Assembly (NCBI GenBank): GCA_902540785.1
Contig: CACBOA010000007.1
Location: 1-34,112, forward strand
Length of the DNA stretch: 34,112 nt
Reading direction: 5' to 3'
From: an uncultured Pelagibacteraceae bacterium
GTDB taxonomy: Bacteria > Pseudomonadota > Alphaproteobacteria > Pelagibacterales > Pelagibacteraceae
Shown piece after piece: positions 15,377-22,867 of this stretch. Made by a program: the position numbers and the translations under genes. Position 1 is the first letter of the stretch; each line of letters begins with the position of its first letter. The notes under the pieces are model-generated. The model had not been told where the DNA came from. It was given only the letters and a program-made list of their open reading frames with translations, and made no database searches.

Positions 15377-16171
15377 ATGTTAAGTAATAATCCTTTTTCA
15401 ATTTTATCAGAGTCAGTTTCACCGTTGGCAATGCAATCTTTTATTGTGGCTATGATTTTATTGATTGTAATCGGTACAGTCATTCAAATGATACATCATA
15501 AAAATCTGACCTATTTTTTTAATAATGCAAAAAAAGCAAAACTTTCAGCAACAAAAAAACTAGGTGTAGGAGAAAGAGTCTCTGTTATTGCCAAAACAAC
15601 AGTAGTGGATATTGGCACAACTTCAGAACTTGGTTTTGGAAAGAGGAGACTTGCTCATGTTCTAGGAATGTATGGTACAATTTTATTTTGGGTATCTTCG
15701 GCTATTTTAGTTTTTTGTTACACAGGTGCTGATAAACCTAGTTCTCAAACTTGGTCAATGCTTTGGCATGTTGGAGCAATACTCACATGCTTAGGAGGAT
15801 ATTGGTTTTGGTTTTTTTTAAGAGTTGATGTTTCTGCTGAAGCTCATCCTTGGTATAGAATTATTAAAGCTGATTTGTTTGTCTTAGCTTTACTTGCGTG
15901 TTCAACTTTTGGGTTGGCTTGGTCGTTCACTCAATTCAATGGACAAATTGGTCTGTCTTATTTATTTTTAGTTCTATTTATTGCAGCTAATTTAATTCTA
16001 TTTGGTGGTGTGTATTGGTCAAAATTTGCACACATGTTTTATAAACCTGGAGCTGCTATTCAAAAAAATTTGGCTGAAGCTGATGGATCAAGAGATAATT
16101 TACCCCCACCAGCTGATGCGCCTGAACAATTTGGTTTGGGTATAAAAAGAGAAGAGCCAAAACACTATTAA
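15377..16171 (+). CDS. aprM: APS reductase membrane anchor AprM
   Basis: A 264-residue integral membrane protein immediately upstream of aprBA, matching AprM of sulfur-oxidising bacteria, thought to tie AprBA to the quinone pool in place of the QmoABC complex. About five hydrophobic segments are visible: near 18-42, 95-117, 126-148, 166-188 and 196-215. Conserved-looking His and aromatic residues lie in MIHHKNLTYFF, RLAHVLGMYGTILFW and LWHVGAILTCLGGYWFWFF, candidates for haem or quinone contacts. The C-terminus is a Pro-rich cytosolic tail. A promoter-like pair precedes it and aprB follows after 29 bases. The family call leans on gene order as well as sequence. Confidence 0.8.
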   Translation: MLSNNPFSILSESVSPLAMQSFIVAMILLIVIGTVIQMIHHKNLTYFFNNAKKAKLSATKKLGVGERVSVIAKTTVVDIGTTSELGFGKRRLAHVLGMYGTILFWVSSAILVFCYTGADKPSSQTWSMLWHVGAILTCLGGYWFWFFLRVDVSAEAHPWYRIIKADLFVLALLACSTFGLAWSFTQFNGQIGLSYLFLVLFIAANLILFGGVYWSKFAHMFYKPGAAIQKNLAEADGSRDNLPPPADAPEQFGLGIKREEPKHY

Positions 16172-16200
16172 TATGTTACATAGAAAGGATAATTAAAATT

Positions 16201-16671
16201 ATGTCAACTTTTGTATACATGACTAGATGTGATGGCTGTGGTCATTGCGTAGATATTTGCCCCTCAGATATCATGCACATTGATGAAAATATCAGACGTG
16301 CAAAAAATATTGAACCAAACTTTTGTTGGGAATGTTATTCGTGTGTTAAAGCATGTCCTAATCATGCTATTGATGTAAGAGGGTATGCTGATTTTGCCCC
16401 AATGGGTCACAGTGTTAGAGTTAGAAGAGAAGAAGAAAAAGGAACTATCTCTTGGAAAATAAAATTTAGAAACGGAACAGAGAAAAACTTCGTCTCACCT
16501 ATAACAACTAAACCTTGGGGAAAATTTATTCCTAAGCTCGCAGAAGGGGACACACCCAATCAAGGAGAAATTAATTCACAGAGGTTATATAGTGAGCCAG
16601 AGGGTTTAAATACTAATCAAGAATTACCATCGGTCCCAAAAGAGTCTTTTAAAAAAGGAGTTTACTATTAA
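16201..16671 (+). CDS. aprB: Adenylylsulfate reductase beta subunit AprB
   Basis: The iron-sulfur subunit of dissimilatory APS reductase, which passes electrons between the FAD of AprA and the membrane partner. It is 156 residues long. Two [4Fe-4S] ligand sets are plain: C10, C13, C16, C20 (CDGCGHCVDIC) and C42, C45, C48, C52 (CWECYSCVKAC). After the ferredoxin part come a beta-rich segment and the long C-terminal tail (from about 110) that wraps around AprA in known structures. A GAAAGGATAA ribosome site precedes the ATG. Its stop overlaps the aprA start by 1 base (TAATG). In an aerobic marine heterotroph the complex most likely runs in the sulfite-oxidising direction. Confidence 0.93.
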   Translation: MSTFVYMTRCDGCGHCVDICPSDIMHIDENIRRAKNIEPNFCWECYSCVKACPNHAIDVRGYADFAPMGHSVRVRREEEKGTISWKIKFRNGTEKNFVSPITTKPWGKFIPKLAEGDTPNQGEINSQRLYSEPEGLNTNQELPSVPKESFKKGVYY

Positions 16672-18530
16672 TGGCCAAACATAAGACCCATTATGAAGAG
16701 TGTGATGTATTGGTTGTTGGTGGTGGAATGGCTGGAACGGGAGCAACTTTCGAAGCTCGTCATTGGGGTAGAGATTTAAAGATTGTTTGTGTTGAGAAAG
16801 CTAACATCGATAGAAGTGGAGCTGTAGCTCAAGGATTATATGCCATCAACTGTTACATGGGTATGCAGTGGGATGAAAATCAACCTGAAGACCATGTAAG
16901 ATATGCACGAAATGATTTAATGGGAATGGTCAGAGAAGACTTAGGATATGACATGGCTCGACATGTAGACTCGACTGTTCACATGTTTGATGAGTGGGGT
17001 CTTCCAATGATGAAAAATGAAAAAACAGGAAGATACTTAAGAGAAGGAAAATGGCAGATCATGATTCATGGTGAGAGTTATAAACCAATTGTAGCTGAAG
17101 CAGCAAAAAAATCTGCCGACAAAATTTATAATAGAATAATGGTTACTCATTTATTGATGGATGAAGCCCAAGAGAATAGAATTGGTGGAGCAGTTGGCTT
17201 TAATATGAGAACTGGAGACTTCCATGTGTTTAGAGCAAAAGCTGTTATCGTCTCTGCAGGTGGAGCATCACATATATTTAAACCAAGAGCTGTAGGTGAG
17301 GGTATGGGCAGAACTTGGTACGCGCCGTGGAGTAATGGATCAGCATATGCTTTACCCATAGCAGCTGGTGCAAAGATGACTCAAATGGAAAACAGAATTG
17401 TTTTATGTAGATTTAAAGATGGTTATGGACCTGTTGGTGCATACTTTTTACATTTAAAAACATATACTCAAAATGCTAATGGTGAAAACTATGAAAAAAA
17501 ATGGTACGACCAAACAAAAGAGTTAGTAGGTGAGTATATTGATCACCATCCAACTCCAACATGTTTAAGAAATCACGCATTTATTCAAGAAGTGGCTGCG
17601 GGAGGTGGACCAATCCACATGGTGACTAAAGAGGCTTTCCAAGATCCACATTTAGAGACCGTAGGATGGGAAAATTTTTTAGGTATGACAGTTGGGCAAG
17701 CTGTTGTTTGGGCTTCGCAAAATATTGATCCAAAATATACAAATCCTGAATTAACAACCTCGGAACCTTATGTGATGGGATCACACGCAACGTGTTCTGG
17801 AGCTTGGGTGAGTGGACCAGAAGATTTGTCTCCACCTGAATATTTTTGGGGTTATAATCGAATGTTAACTATTGATGGCCTATTTGGAGCTGGCGACACT
17901 GTTGGTGGAAGCGCTCATAAATTTTCATCAGGCTCATTTACTGAGGGGAGACTAGCAGCCAAAGCAGCAGTGAAATACATACAGGACAAAAAAGCAGACG
18001 GAATTAAAGTTTCGGACAAACAATGTGATGACTTCAAAAAAGCTGTTTATAAACCTCTAGACATTTATACTGTCGCTCAAAATGAAATAACTGGGGGAAC
18101 AGTTTCACCGAGCTATATTTCACCTATTCAAGGTCTACAAAGACTTCAAAAAATTATGGACGAATATGTGGGAGGAATTACCTCTAACTATATGACAAAT
18201 GGAAACTTATTAAAAAAAGCTCTGCAATTGTTAGACTGGCTTCAAGAAGATTTAGAAAAAGTAGGAGCTGAAGATTATCATCAATTAATGAGAGCTTGGG
18301 AATTAAAGCATAGGGCGCTGACTTCTCAGTGTGTGACTGAACATACATTATTTAGAGAAGAAACTCGTTGGCCAGGATATTATTATAGAGGTGATCATAT
18401 GAAGTTAGATGATGAAAACTGGCATTGTTTGACGGTATCTAGAAGGGATCCTAAAACTGGTAAATTTAGTCTTGAGAAGGTCCCCGTGTATCATATTGTT
18501 GATGAAAAAGAGAAGAAAAAAGCTTCTTAA
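16671..18530 (+). CDS. aprA: Adenylylsulfate reductase alpha subunit AprA
   Basis: The catalytic flavoprotein of dissimilatory APS reductase, interconverting adenosine 5'-phosphosulfate with sulfite plus AMP. It has 619 residues, as usual for AprA. The FAD dinucleotide-binding motif VVGGGMAGTGATFEAR begins at residue 15. AprA-specific stretches are RSGAVAQGLYAINCYMG, WGLPMMKNEKTGRYLREGKWQIMIHGESYKPIVAEAAKK, RNHAFIQEVAAGGGPIHMVTKEAF and GAGDTVGGSAHKFSSGSFTEGRLAAK, and the active-site residues Trp, His and Arg seen in the family appear in these blocks. It resembles fumarate reductase/SdhA in fold, but the neighbours AprB and AprM and these motifs exclude that. SAR11 genomes are known to carry aprBA. 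A small unknown gene follows after 23 bases. Confidence 0.95.
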   Translation: MAKHKTHYEECDVLVVGGGMAGTGATFEARHWGRDLKIVCVEKANIDRSGAVAQGLYAINCYMGMQWDENQPEDHVRYARNDLMGMVREDLGYDMARHVDSTVHMFDEWGLPMMKNEKTGRYLREGKWQIMIHGESYKPIVAEAAKKSADKIYNRIMVTHLLMDEAQENRIGGAVGFNMRTGDFHVFRAKAVIVSAGGASHIFKPRAVGEGMGRTWYAPWSNGSAYALPIAAGAKMTQMENRIVLCRFKDGYGPVGAYFLHLKTYTQNANGENYEKKWYDQTKELVGEYIDHHPTPTCLRNHAFIQEVAAGGGPIHMVTKEAFQDPHLETVGWENFLGMTVGQAVVWASQNIDPKYTNPELTTSEPYVMGSHATCSGAWVSGPEDLSPPEYFWGYNRMLTIDGLFGAGDTVGGSAHKFSSGSFTEGRLAAKAAVKYIQDKKADGIKVSDKQCDDFKKAVYKPLDIYTVAQNEITGGTVSPSYISPIQGLQRLQKIMDEYVGGITSNYMTNGNLLKKALQLLDWLQEDLEKVGAEDYHQLMRAWELKHRALTSQCVTEHTLFREETRWPGYYYRGDHMKLDDENWHCLTVSRRDPKTGKFSLEKVPVYHIVDEKEKKKAS

Positions 18531-18553
18531 TCCAATACTATAAAGAGTAATCA

Positions 18554-18904
18554 ATGGATCTATTATCCAAATCAGATGAGGAAATATTCAAGATTGGTAA
18601 ACCCTTCTGGGAAAATTTAGTCAGATCCTCCAATTTGAAAGATTATGGCGGTTTTACCAGAGATTTTTCCACTCAAATGCTTTTCGGAGCTAATGAGGTC
18701 GAATTAGGTAAACAATGGGCTAATAACAAACTAATTGTAAACTTAAATGAAACATATGAGCCATTTGGCACTCTAAGAAGAGGTGATCATATAACAGTAT
18801 TAATAAAGCAGACAAACAAAGAAATCCAAGGTGAATTCCTAGGCAGACTTGTGCTTGGAGTAGAGGATGGCGAAGTTAAAGTTTTTGGTGCAACTATCTA
18901 CTAA
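18554..18904 (+). CDS. Unrecognised 116-aa protein in the apr operon
   Basis: I do not recognise the family. The protein is soluble and acidic-to-neutral, with no Cys, no signal peptide and no membrane segment. The first half looks helical (SDEEIFKIGKPFWENLVRSS) with a DYGGFTRDFSTQML segment. The second half is beta-rich (KLIVNLNETYEPFGTLRRGDHITVLIKQ, GEFLGRLVLGVEDGEVKVFGATIY). A short helix-then-sheet design like this could fit an NTF2/SnoaL-like cone fold, but that is only a shape guess. It follows aprA by 23 bases with an AAGAG ribosome site, so it is very likely co-expressed with aprMBA, and its role probably concerns sulfite, AMP or APS handling. Confidence 0.75.
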   Translation: MDLLSKSDEEIFKIGKPFWENLVRSSNLKDYGGFTRDFSTQMLFGANEVELGKQWANNKLIVNLNETYEPFGTLRRGDHITVLIKQTNKEIQGEFLGRLVLGVEDGEVKVFGATIY

Positions 18905-18931
18905 AAAAAGAATTAATTTTTCAATAATAGT

Positions 18932-18959
18932 TTGACAATTTATCTACCGGGTGTATGAG
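18932..18959 (+). promoter_or_regulatory. Possible promoter for the 44-aa peptide and tauE
   Basis: A perfect TTGACA (18932-18937) with TATGAG (18954-18959) 16 bases further on. The putative transcription start would fall only a couple of bases before the ATG at 18968. The -10 match is weak, and the sequence between the boxes (CTACCGGGTG) is unusually GC-rich for an intergenic region here. Confidence 0.35.
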
Positions 18960-18967
18960 AAATATAG

Positions 18968-19102
18968 ATGCACCTTCCAAATATAAAAATACCTCAAATA
19001 CTTTCTGAAAAAAAAACAACATTAATTAAAACTGGAATTTTTTCAGCGATTGTAGCTTGTTGGGGTGTGATCTTATTTGGAACTTTTATAACTTTTAATT
19101 AA
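18968..19102 (+). CDS. 44-aa single-pass membrane peptide next to tauE
   Basis: A 45-codon ORF between the apr operon and the TauE gene. The product starts with a polar, Lys-rich stretch (MHLPNIKIPQILSEKKTTL) and then has one hydrophobic helix (about residues 22-43, containing a Trp-Gly pair) that reaches the C-terminus. It ends 22 bases before the tauE start, so both are probably on one transcript. The family is unknown to me. The peptide may be a small partner of the exporter. The evidence is ORF integrity, the plausible helix and tight spacing; the ribosome site is weak (AGAAATATAG). Confidence 0.5.
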   Translation: MHLPNIKIPQILSEKKTTLIKTGIFSAIVACWGVILFGTFITFN

Positions 19103-19124
19103 GTTATATTTAAAGTTTTTTTAG

Positions 19125-20219
19125 ATGGATGTTTTTTTACCTATAGCCCAAGTATTTATTAACCCTGTCGAAATACTTTTAATTAGCGCAATAGTTGGAG
19201 TTCTCTCTGGTTTATTTGGTGTAGGAGGTGGTTTCTTAATGACACCTTTTTTAATATTCATGGGTGTTCCCCCAGCTTATGCAGTTGCTAACGAGGCCAA
19301 CAATATCTTGGCAACTTCTGTATCTGGATCCACCACTCATTGGTTAAAAAACACTTTAGATTATAAAATGGGATTAATGATTGTAATTGGTGGAACCATA
19401 GGAACTATGGTGGGTATTTTTACTTTCACATATTTTAAAGATATCGGTAAAATAGATACGGTAATTTCTTTAGCCTATATGTACATTCTTGCAATAATTG
19501 GGACTCTGATGTTAGTGGAAAGTTTGGGTGAAATTGATAAAGCCAAAAAGAACATTGTAGAGAAAAAAAAATTACATGTTCATTATTGGATACATGGACT
19601 TCCTTTTAGAATGAGGTTTCCAAAATCAAAACTATATGAAAGTATATTCACACCCATCATAATTGGATTAGTTGTTGGGTTTATAGCAGCTATAATGGGG
19701 ATCGGTGGTGCATTTATCTTAGTACCTGCAATGATTTATATTATTAAGATGCCGACAAAATTAGTTCCTGGAACTTCCTTATTCGTAACAATTTTTGTTA
19801 GTGTCATAGTTACATTTCTTCATTCAATTAACTATGGTTCGATAGATCTAATGTTAGTGTTAATGTTAGTTATAGGCTCAATAATCGGAGTACAAGTAGG
19901 ACAAAAACTTGGTGAACAAATTGATAGTTCTGGATTAAAAGCATTATTAGCAATTTTACTATTAATTGTAGGAATAGTAATTGCTTATGATACTTTCTTT
20001 GCAGAAGAAATATTAAATGGCACAACACCTATAAGCTCAAAGGACTTAAATTTCTTCTCAAAATTTATTAAAGAGTTTTCAGAAGATATGCCATTCTTTT
20101 ATGGATTATTTTCGATTTTATTTGCTGTTATTTTAGGAATTGCAGCGGCATTTATTAGAAGATCAATTTCAAAGTTTAGAGAAAAATATTTTAAAAAACC
20201 AGTTAAACAATCTAAATAA
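19125..20219 (+). CDS. TauE/SafE family anion exporter
   Basis: A 364-residue membrane protein of the TauE/SafE (DUF81) family, several members of which export sulfite or sulfoacetate during sulfonate degradation. The two inverted halves each carry the family loop: SGLFGVGGGFLMTPFLIFMGVPPAYAVANEANN (residues about 29-60) and AAIMGIGGAFILVPAMIYIIKMPTKLVPGTSLF (about 190-225). About eight to nine helices are seen, with a charged loop (135-170) between halves and an additional C-terminal helix ending in a basic tail. It lies downstream of aprMBA and opposite suyAB, which supports sulfite or sulfate as cargo. It overlaps the convergent YeiH-type gene by 8 bases. The exact substrate is inferred from context. 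Confidence 0.85.
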   Translation: MDVFLPIAQVFINPVEILLISAIVGVLSGLFGVGGGFLMTPFLIFMGVPPAYAVANEANNILATSVSGSTTHWLKNTLDYKMGLMIVIGGTIGTMVGIFTFTYFKDIGKIDTVISLAYMYILAIIGTLMLVESLGEIDKAKKNIVEKKKLHVHYWIHGLPFRMRFPKSKLYESIFTPIIIGLVVGFIAAIMGIGGAFILVPAMIYIIKMPTKLVPGTSLFVTIFVSVIVTFLHSINYGSIDLMLVLMLVIGSIIGVQVGQKLGEQIDSSGLKALLAILLLIVGIVIAYDTFFAEEILNGTTPISSKDLNFFSKFIKEFSEDMPFFYGLFSILFAVILGIAAAFIRRSISKFREKYFKKPVKQSK

Positions 20220-21279
20220 AAAATTTTATATAAGTTTCTATAGTTATAATACTCACGACTCCTACAGTTAACATTGCCGTAAATCCAACAATAAAAGGCT
20301 TATAACCCATATTTCTAATATCTTTTAAATTTGTTGATAAGCCTATTGCAGCCATAGCCATAGTTAGGAAAATTTTAGAACTTGCTTTAACAAAATCTAT
20401 AATTTCAATCCAACTATTATTGGTTGAGAAAACTTCATCACCAACATTTCTTAAAATTATCATCCCAACAAAACCTAAAATAAAATAAGGAAATATACTT
20501 AAAATGGAGTAACCCTTTTCTTTTACCTGACCTCTATTATAAAGAAAGGCAAAAAGAGGAATCATCACTATCAAAAAAGTATTTCTTAAAAGCTTTGTGA
20601 CAGTTGCAATATTTAATGTTTCAGGACTATTGTACTGTTGATCATATATTAATCCTGCTGCAGCAACTTGTGATGTTTCGTGTATAGCTGTTCCTAAAAA
20701 AAGACCTGCAAATAATGAATTTCCCTCAAAATAGAAATTTGAGAAGTAAGGGTAAAACAACATCGACAATATTCCGAATAAAGTAATATTTGCGATTGCA
20801 TAAGAAATTTCACTTTTATTTGCTTTTATTACAGGCGCGGTTGCCATAATAGCAGTGGTGCCACAAACGCTGCTTCCAATTGATATTAAGTAAGCCATCC
20901 GAGTTGGTATCTGAAGTTTTCTAATTAAAAGCTTTATTACGATTAAGACGCTAACTATACAAATTAATATCAATGGAATTGCAATTTTTCCAAACTCTAA
21001 AAACTCAAAAGGCTTTAATTGTATACCTAAACAGATTATGCCAAGTTTTAAGATATAATCTCTACTAAAATCTAATCCTTTTTGAAAACTTTCTCTAATT
21101 TTAAAAAAATTTCCAAAGAAAATACCGAGTAGGATTGCTATCATTGCTGTGGAGATCGGACTTTTGCTATATCCTAAAAGATCAATACCAATAATGTTAT
21201 TAAAACCTTGGGATAGAGAATAAAGAACAAATGCAAGAACTATGCCTGGTATGAACACCAAGTAATTTTTAAAAAACAT
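20212..21279 (-). CDS. YeiH-family putative sulfate exporter
   Basis: A 355-residue membrane protein of the YeiH / putative sulfate exporter (PSE) family, with about ten helices. Recognisable blocks: PISTAMIAILLGIFFGNFF, GLDFSRDYILKLGIICLGIQLKPFEFLEFG, SIGSSVCGTTAIMATAPVIKANKSEISYAIANITLFG (the family's central Cys-Gly signature) and FLGTAIHETSQVAAAGLIYDQQ (His-Glu-Thr). It is the third gene of the minus-strand unit suyA-suyB-yeiH, 15 bases behind suyB. In other sulfonate degraders an exporter of this family accompanies desulfonation genes. The cargo here is probably sulfite or sulfate. Its end overlaps the tauE end on the other strand. Confidence 0.82.
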   Translation of the reverse strand: MFFKNYLVFIPGIVLAFVLYSLSQGFNNIIGIDLLGYSKSPISTAMIAILLGIFFGNFFKIRESFQKGLDFSRDYILKLGIICLGIQLKPFEFLEFGKIAIPLILICIVSVLIVIKLLIRKLQIPTRMAYLISIGSSVCGTTAIMATAPVIKANKSEISYAIANITLFGILSMLFYPYFSNFYFEGNSLFAGLFLGTAIHETSQVAAAGLIYDQQYNSPETLNIATVTKLLRNTFLIVMIPLFAFLYNRGQVKEKGYSILSIFPYFILGFVGMIILRNVGDEVFSTNNSWIEIIDFVKASSKIFLTMAMAAIGLSTNLKDIRNMGYKPFIVGFTAMLTVGVVSIITIETYIKFFI

Positions 21280-21294
21280 TCTTTAATTTAGTGA

Positions 21295-22461
21295 TTATGC
21301 GCTTCTATAAAGTTTAGTCATAACAAATTCTTTATGACCTAAAGCTTCTGCACAGGTTAATCTTCCATTAGCTACTCTTAGTGTTGTCTCGATAAGCTTA
21401 TCTCCCGCCTCAGATAAGTTCATTTCTCTTGAAAGAATCTTTGATACATCGCAATCAACATGCTCACTCATGCTTTTAGCTGTTAATGGGTTAGCAGTTA
21501 ATTTTACAACAGGCTCTATAGGGTTTCCAACTATATTCCCTTGGCCTGTTGGAAATAAATGAATGTTAAATCCTCCTGCAGCTTGAAGTGTAATACATTC
21601 TGCTGCTGCTGAAGATGTATCCATGAAGTAAAGTCCTGGACCTTTTGCTGGCTCCTCAGCTGGCTCAAGTACATCTATAAATTTTAAGTTTCCTATTTTT
21701 TGAAAATTTCCAAATGCTTTTTCCTCAATTGTGGTTAAACCACCTGCAATATTTCCAGCAGTTGGTTGACTTTCTGAAAGATCATTAGTTGCTTCTTTTA
21801 ATATAAAATCATTGTATTCATTCCATGTCTTCATAAATTTTTCAGAAGCTTCCTTAGTTGCTCCTCTTGCAGCACAGACATTTTCTGCCCCAGTAAGTTC
21901 AGACGTCTCACCAAAACATAAATGAACACCTAATGGTTCTAATTTTTCCATTAAATTTCCAACAGTTGGATTTGATGCTAATCCTGATGTTGTATCTGAC
22001 TCCCCACATTTTACTGAGATCCATAAATCACTCATTGGACACTCTTCTCTTTGTTTTTCAGATGCCCATTGTGAAAACTCTTGCGCTTTTTTTGAAGCTT
22101 TCATTACAGTTCCAATATCTCCTGTGCGCTCTATGTGAAAACCTTCAACTGGTTTTCCTGTTTTAGCGATGCCATCAACAATTTTTTTAGTCCATTTTGG
22201 CTCAATACCAATCACAATAACCGCAGCTACATTTGGATTACTTCCTGTTCCAATCATTGTTCTAAAATGTAAATCTAAATCCGCTCCAAATTGCAGTCTT
22301 CCGTAAGAATGTGGTAATGCAATCGTCCCCTTTATATTGTTAGCAACTGCTTCCGCACATGCGTTAGAAATGTCATCAACAGGCAATATAATTACATGAT
22401 TTCTAGTTCCCGCTCTGCCGTTTTCTCTTTTATAACCTAAAAAACTTTTTGGGATTTCCAT
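21295..22461 (-). CDS. suyB: (2R)-sulfolactate sulfo-lyase large subunit SuyB
   Basis: A 388-residue protein of the UxaA/altronate dehydratase superfamily. With SuyA it splits 3-sulfolactate into pyruvate and sulfite. The family opening [21 protein letters not shown] is present, then [21 protein letters not shown] (metal-binding Cys region), [11 protein letters not shown] and [38 protein letters not shown]. Sequence alone cannot separate SuyB from altronate or galactarate dehydratases. The deciding evidence is the separate SuyA-like gene 3 bases upstream, the exporter downstream and divergent xsc. The enzyme is cytoplasmic and iron-dependent in studied homologues. No sulfolactate dehydrogenase genes (slcC, comC) are in the window. 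Confidence 0.85.
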   Translation of the reverse strand: MEIPKSFLGYKRENGRAGTRNHVIILPVDDISNACAEAVANNIKGTIALPHSYGRLQFGADLDLHFRTMIGTGSNPNVAAVIVIGIEPKWTKKIVDGIAKTGKPVEGFHIERTGDIGTVMKASKKAQEFSQWASEKQREECPMSDLWISVKCGESDTTSGLASNPTVGNLMEKLEPLGVHLCFGETSELTGAENVCAARGATKEASEKFMKTWNEYNDFILKEATNDLSESQPTAGNIAGGLTTIEEKAFGNFQKIGNLKFIDVLEPAEEPAKGPGLYFMDTSSAAAECITLQAAGGFNIHLFPTGQGNIVGNPIEPVVKLTANPLTAKSMSEHVDCDVSKILSREMNLSEAGDKLIETTLRVANGRLTCAEALGHKEFVMTKLYRSA

Positions 22462-22464
22462 TAT

Positions 22465-22749
22465 TTACCACTTTTTTGTTTTTACATTATGAACATGAAC
22501 ATGTTCACCTTTTTTGATTGCTTTAACTACTTTGCCAATATCATGACCATACTTTAAAATAGTATCACCTTCTTTTAAATCGACCATAGCAATTTTATGA
22601 CCTAGAGGTATTTCATCTATTGATTGAATAGACGCCGAGCTATCATTTTCCATAATCCAGCATTTACAGTCTTGTTTTGGGGTTATTTTCTCTATCACTA
22701 CTACACCTACATTATCTTTTTTGTCGTGAATTATGATATCTGTAGCCAT
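22465..22749 (-). CDS. suyA: (2R)-sulfolactate sulfo-lyase small subunit SuyA
   Basis: A 94-residue SAF-domain protein, the small partner of SuyB. It begins with TDIIIHDKKDNVGVVVIEKITP, resembling the opening of known SuyA and of the UxaA N-terminal domain, and it has a Cys pair (QDCKCWIMEND), IPLGHKIAMVDLKEGDTILKYGHDIGKVVKAIKKGEHVHVHNVKTKKW with the SAF signature and the final HVHN. It is first in the minus-strand operon and divergent from xsc over 118 bases. No clear Shine-Dalgarno precedes the ATG (ACACTATATAT), so initiation may be weak or from a very short leader. Confidence 0.87.
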   Translation of the reverse strand: MATDIIIHDKKDNVGVVVIEKITPKQDCKCWIMENDSSASIQSIDEIPLGHKIAMVDLKEGDTILKYGHDIGKVVKAIKKGEHVHVHNVKTKKW

Positions 22750-22815
22750 ATATATAGTGTCGAAATGTTTATTTGAATTTCCAAAAATCTTATATATTAA
22801 TCGCGACTATTAAGA

Positions 22816-22838
22816 AATAGTTTTATAAAAAAACTATT
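22816..22838. promoter_or_regulatory. 9-5-9 inverted repeat in the suyA-xsc divergent region
   Basis: AATAGTTTT (22816-22824) and AAAACTATT (22830-22838) are perfect complements around ATAAA, 30 bases before the xsc ATG. A loose promoter for xsc (TTGAAT 22773-22778, TATTAA 22795-22800) lies just upstream, so the repeat would fall in the xsc leader as a hairpin or operator. No regulator gene is nearby. Confidence 0.4.
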
Positions 22839-22867
22839 ACATATACTGGTTAGGAAAGGCTCTATTA

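Noticed and set aside
16671-18530. AprA as succinate dehydrogenase/fumarate reductase flavoprotein
   Set aside because: Same fold, but AprA-specific blocks, AprB with two 4Fe-4S clusters and AprM make APS reductase much more likely.
21295-22749. UxaA-type altronate or galactarate dehydratase split in two
   Set aside because: Separate SAF-domain and catalytic genes occur in SuyAB, and xsc plus a PSE exporter adjoin; no sugar-acid catabolic gene is nearby. Not fully excluded by sequence alone.
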